This document shows, piece after piece, positions 63,894 through 64,000 of a stretch of DNA of 64,000 nucleotides. This stretch comes from Gracilibacillus suaedae (GTDB lineage Bacteria; Bacillota; Bacilli; Bacillales; Amphibacillaceae). A model generated the notes under the pieces. The model did not search any database. It was not told where the DNA came from and saw only the letters and a list, made by a program, of their open reading frames with translations. The first letter of the stretch is position 1. Each line of letters opens with the position of its first letter. The position numbers and the translations under genes are program-made. Location: the NCBI RefSeq assembly GCF_017599345.1, contig NZ_JAGFVL010000032.1, positions 215,642-279,641 on the forward strand, read 5' to 3'.

Positions 63894-64000
63894 GCTAACT
63901 TTTCGAGCTTTCTAAACATGTGTAATAAAACAAGTATGTTAGCGAATACATTCATTGTAAAGCATTACTTAGCGTAGGCGCCCACTTCGACTCCGGGGGG

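Overview
The window comes from a low-GC Gram-positive of the Bacillaceae, most likely a salt-tolerant Bacillota of the Gracilibacillus/Virgibacillus/Halobacillus type. This rests on strong GGAGG ribosome-binding sites, frequent TTG/GTG starts, lipobox lipoproteins, an OpuA glycine-betaine transporter, an NhaC Na+/H+ antiporter, a CYP152 fatty-acid peroxygenase and operator sequences that match Bacillus regulators (CcpA, TnrA, Zur, NrdR). The species is inference. No rRNA, tRNA, CRISPR array, phage or complete insertion sequence was seen.

Layout. 1-8.5 kb: an operon with the tail of an ABC permease, a coiled-coil membrane protein, a MoxR ATPase, a DUF58 protein and two large VWA membrane proteins. 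8.6-12.2 kb: secreted GH43 arabinanase with promoter and cre site, P450 peroxygenase, aldo/keto reductase. 12.3-18.9 kb: small membrane protein, orphan AAA ATPase, a truncated response regulator, a MarR-controlled ABC exporter, an alpha/beta hydrolase and a lipoprotein. 19.2-23.1 kb: opuA osmoprotectant system with a divergent GbsR-type regulator and a perfect palindromic candidate operator. 23.2-36.1 kb: SDR, a second ABC exporter, SurA-N lipoprotein, PAP2 phosphatase, Mn-catalase, an OYE reductase, a eukaryotic-type HisA, heme catalase, GNAT, a second alpha/beta hydrolase, LysE exporter and Asp/Glu racemase. 36.1-36.8 kb is a gene graveyard. 36.8-42.8 kb: FixH/PepSY pair, GNAT, MocR regulator, DinB-like protein and nitrilase.

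43.2-53.1 kb is the centrepiece: one roughly 10-kb operon urtABCDE-ureABCEFGD coding for high-affinity urea import plus complete urease with its nickel chaperones. It is preceded by a site matching the TnrA/GlnR consensus exactly at its fixed positions and is bracketed by two copies, in opposite orientation, of a roughly 190-bp dispersed repeat. Imported urea would be split to ammonia under nitrogen limitation. 53.5-58.6 kb: DUF2269 protein, NhaC antiporter with a long structured leader (candidate ion riboswitch), and a ycgR-ycgQ pair behind a near-consensus Zur box. 58.7-63.6 kb: class I ribonucleotide reductase operon with a flavodoxin, controlled by two identical inverted NrdR boxes, then csaA.

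Intergenic DNA is unusually structured: 51-bp-period tandem hairpin arrays at three loci, a four-copy palindromic repeat family, a two-copy repeat of about 105 bp, and hairpins inside several operons.
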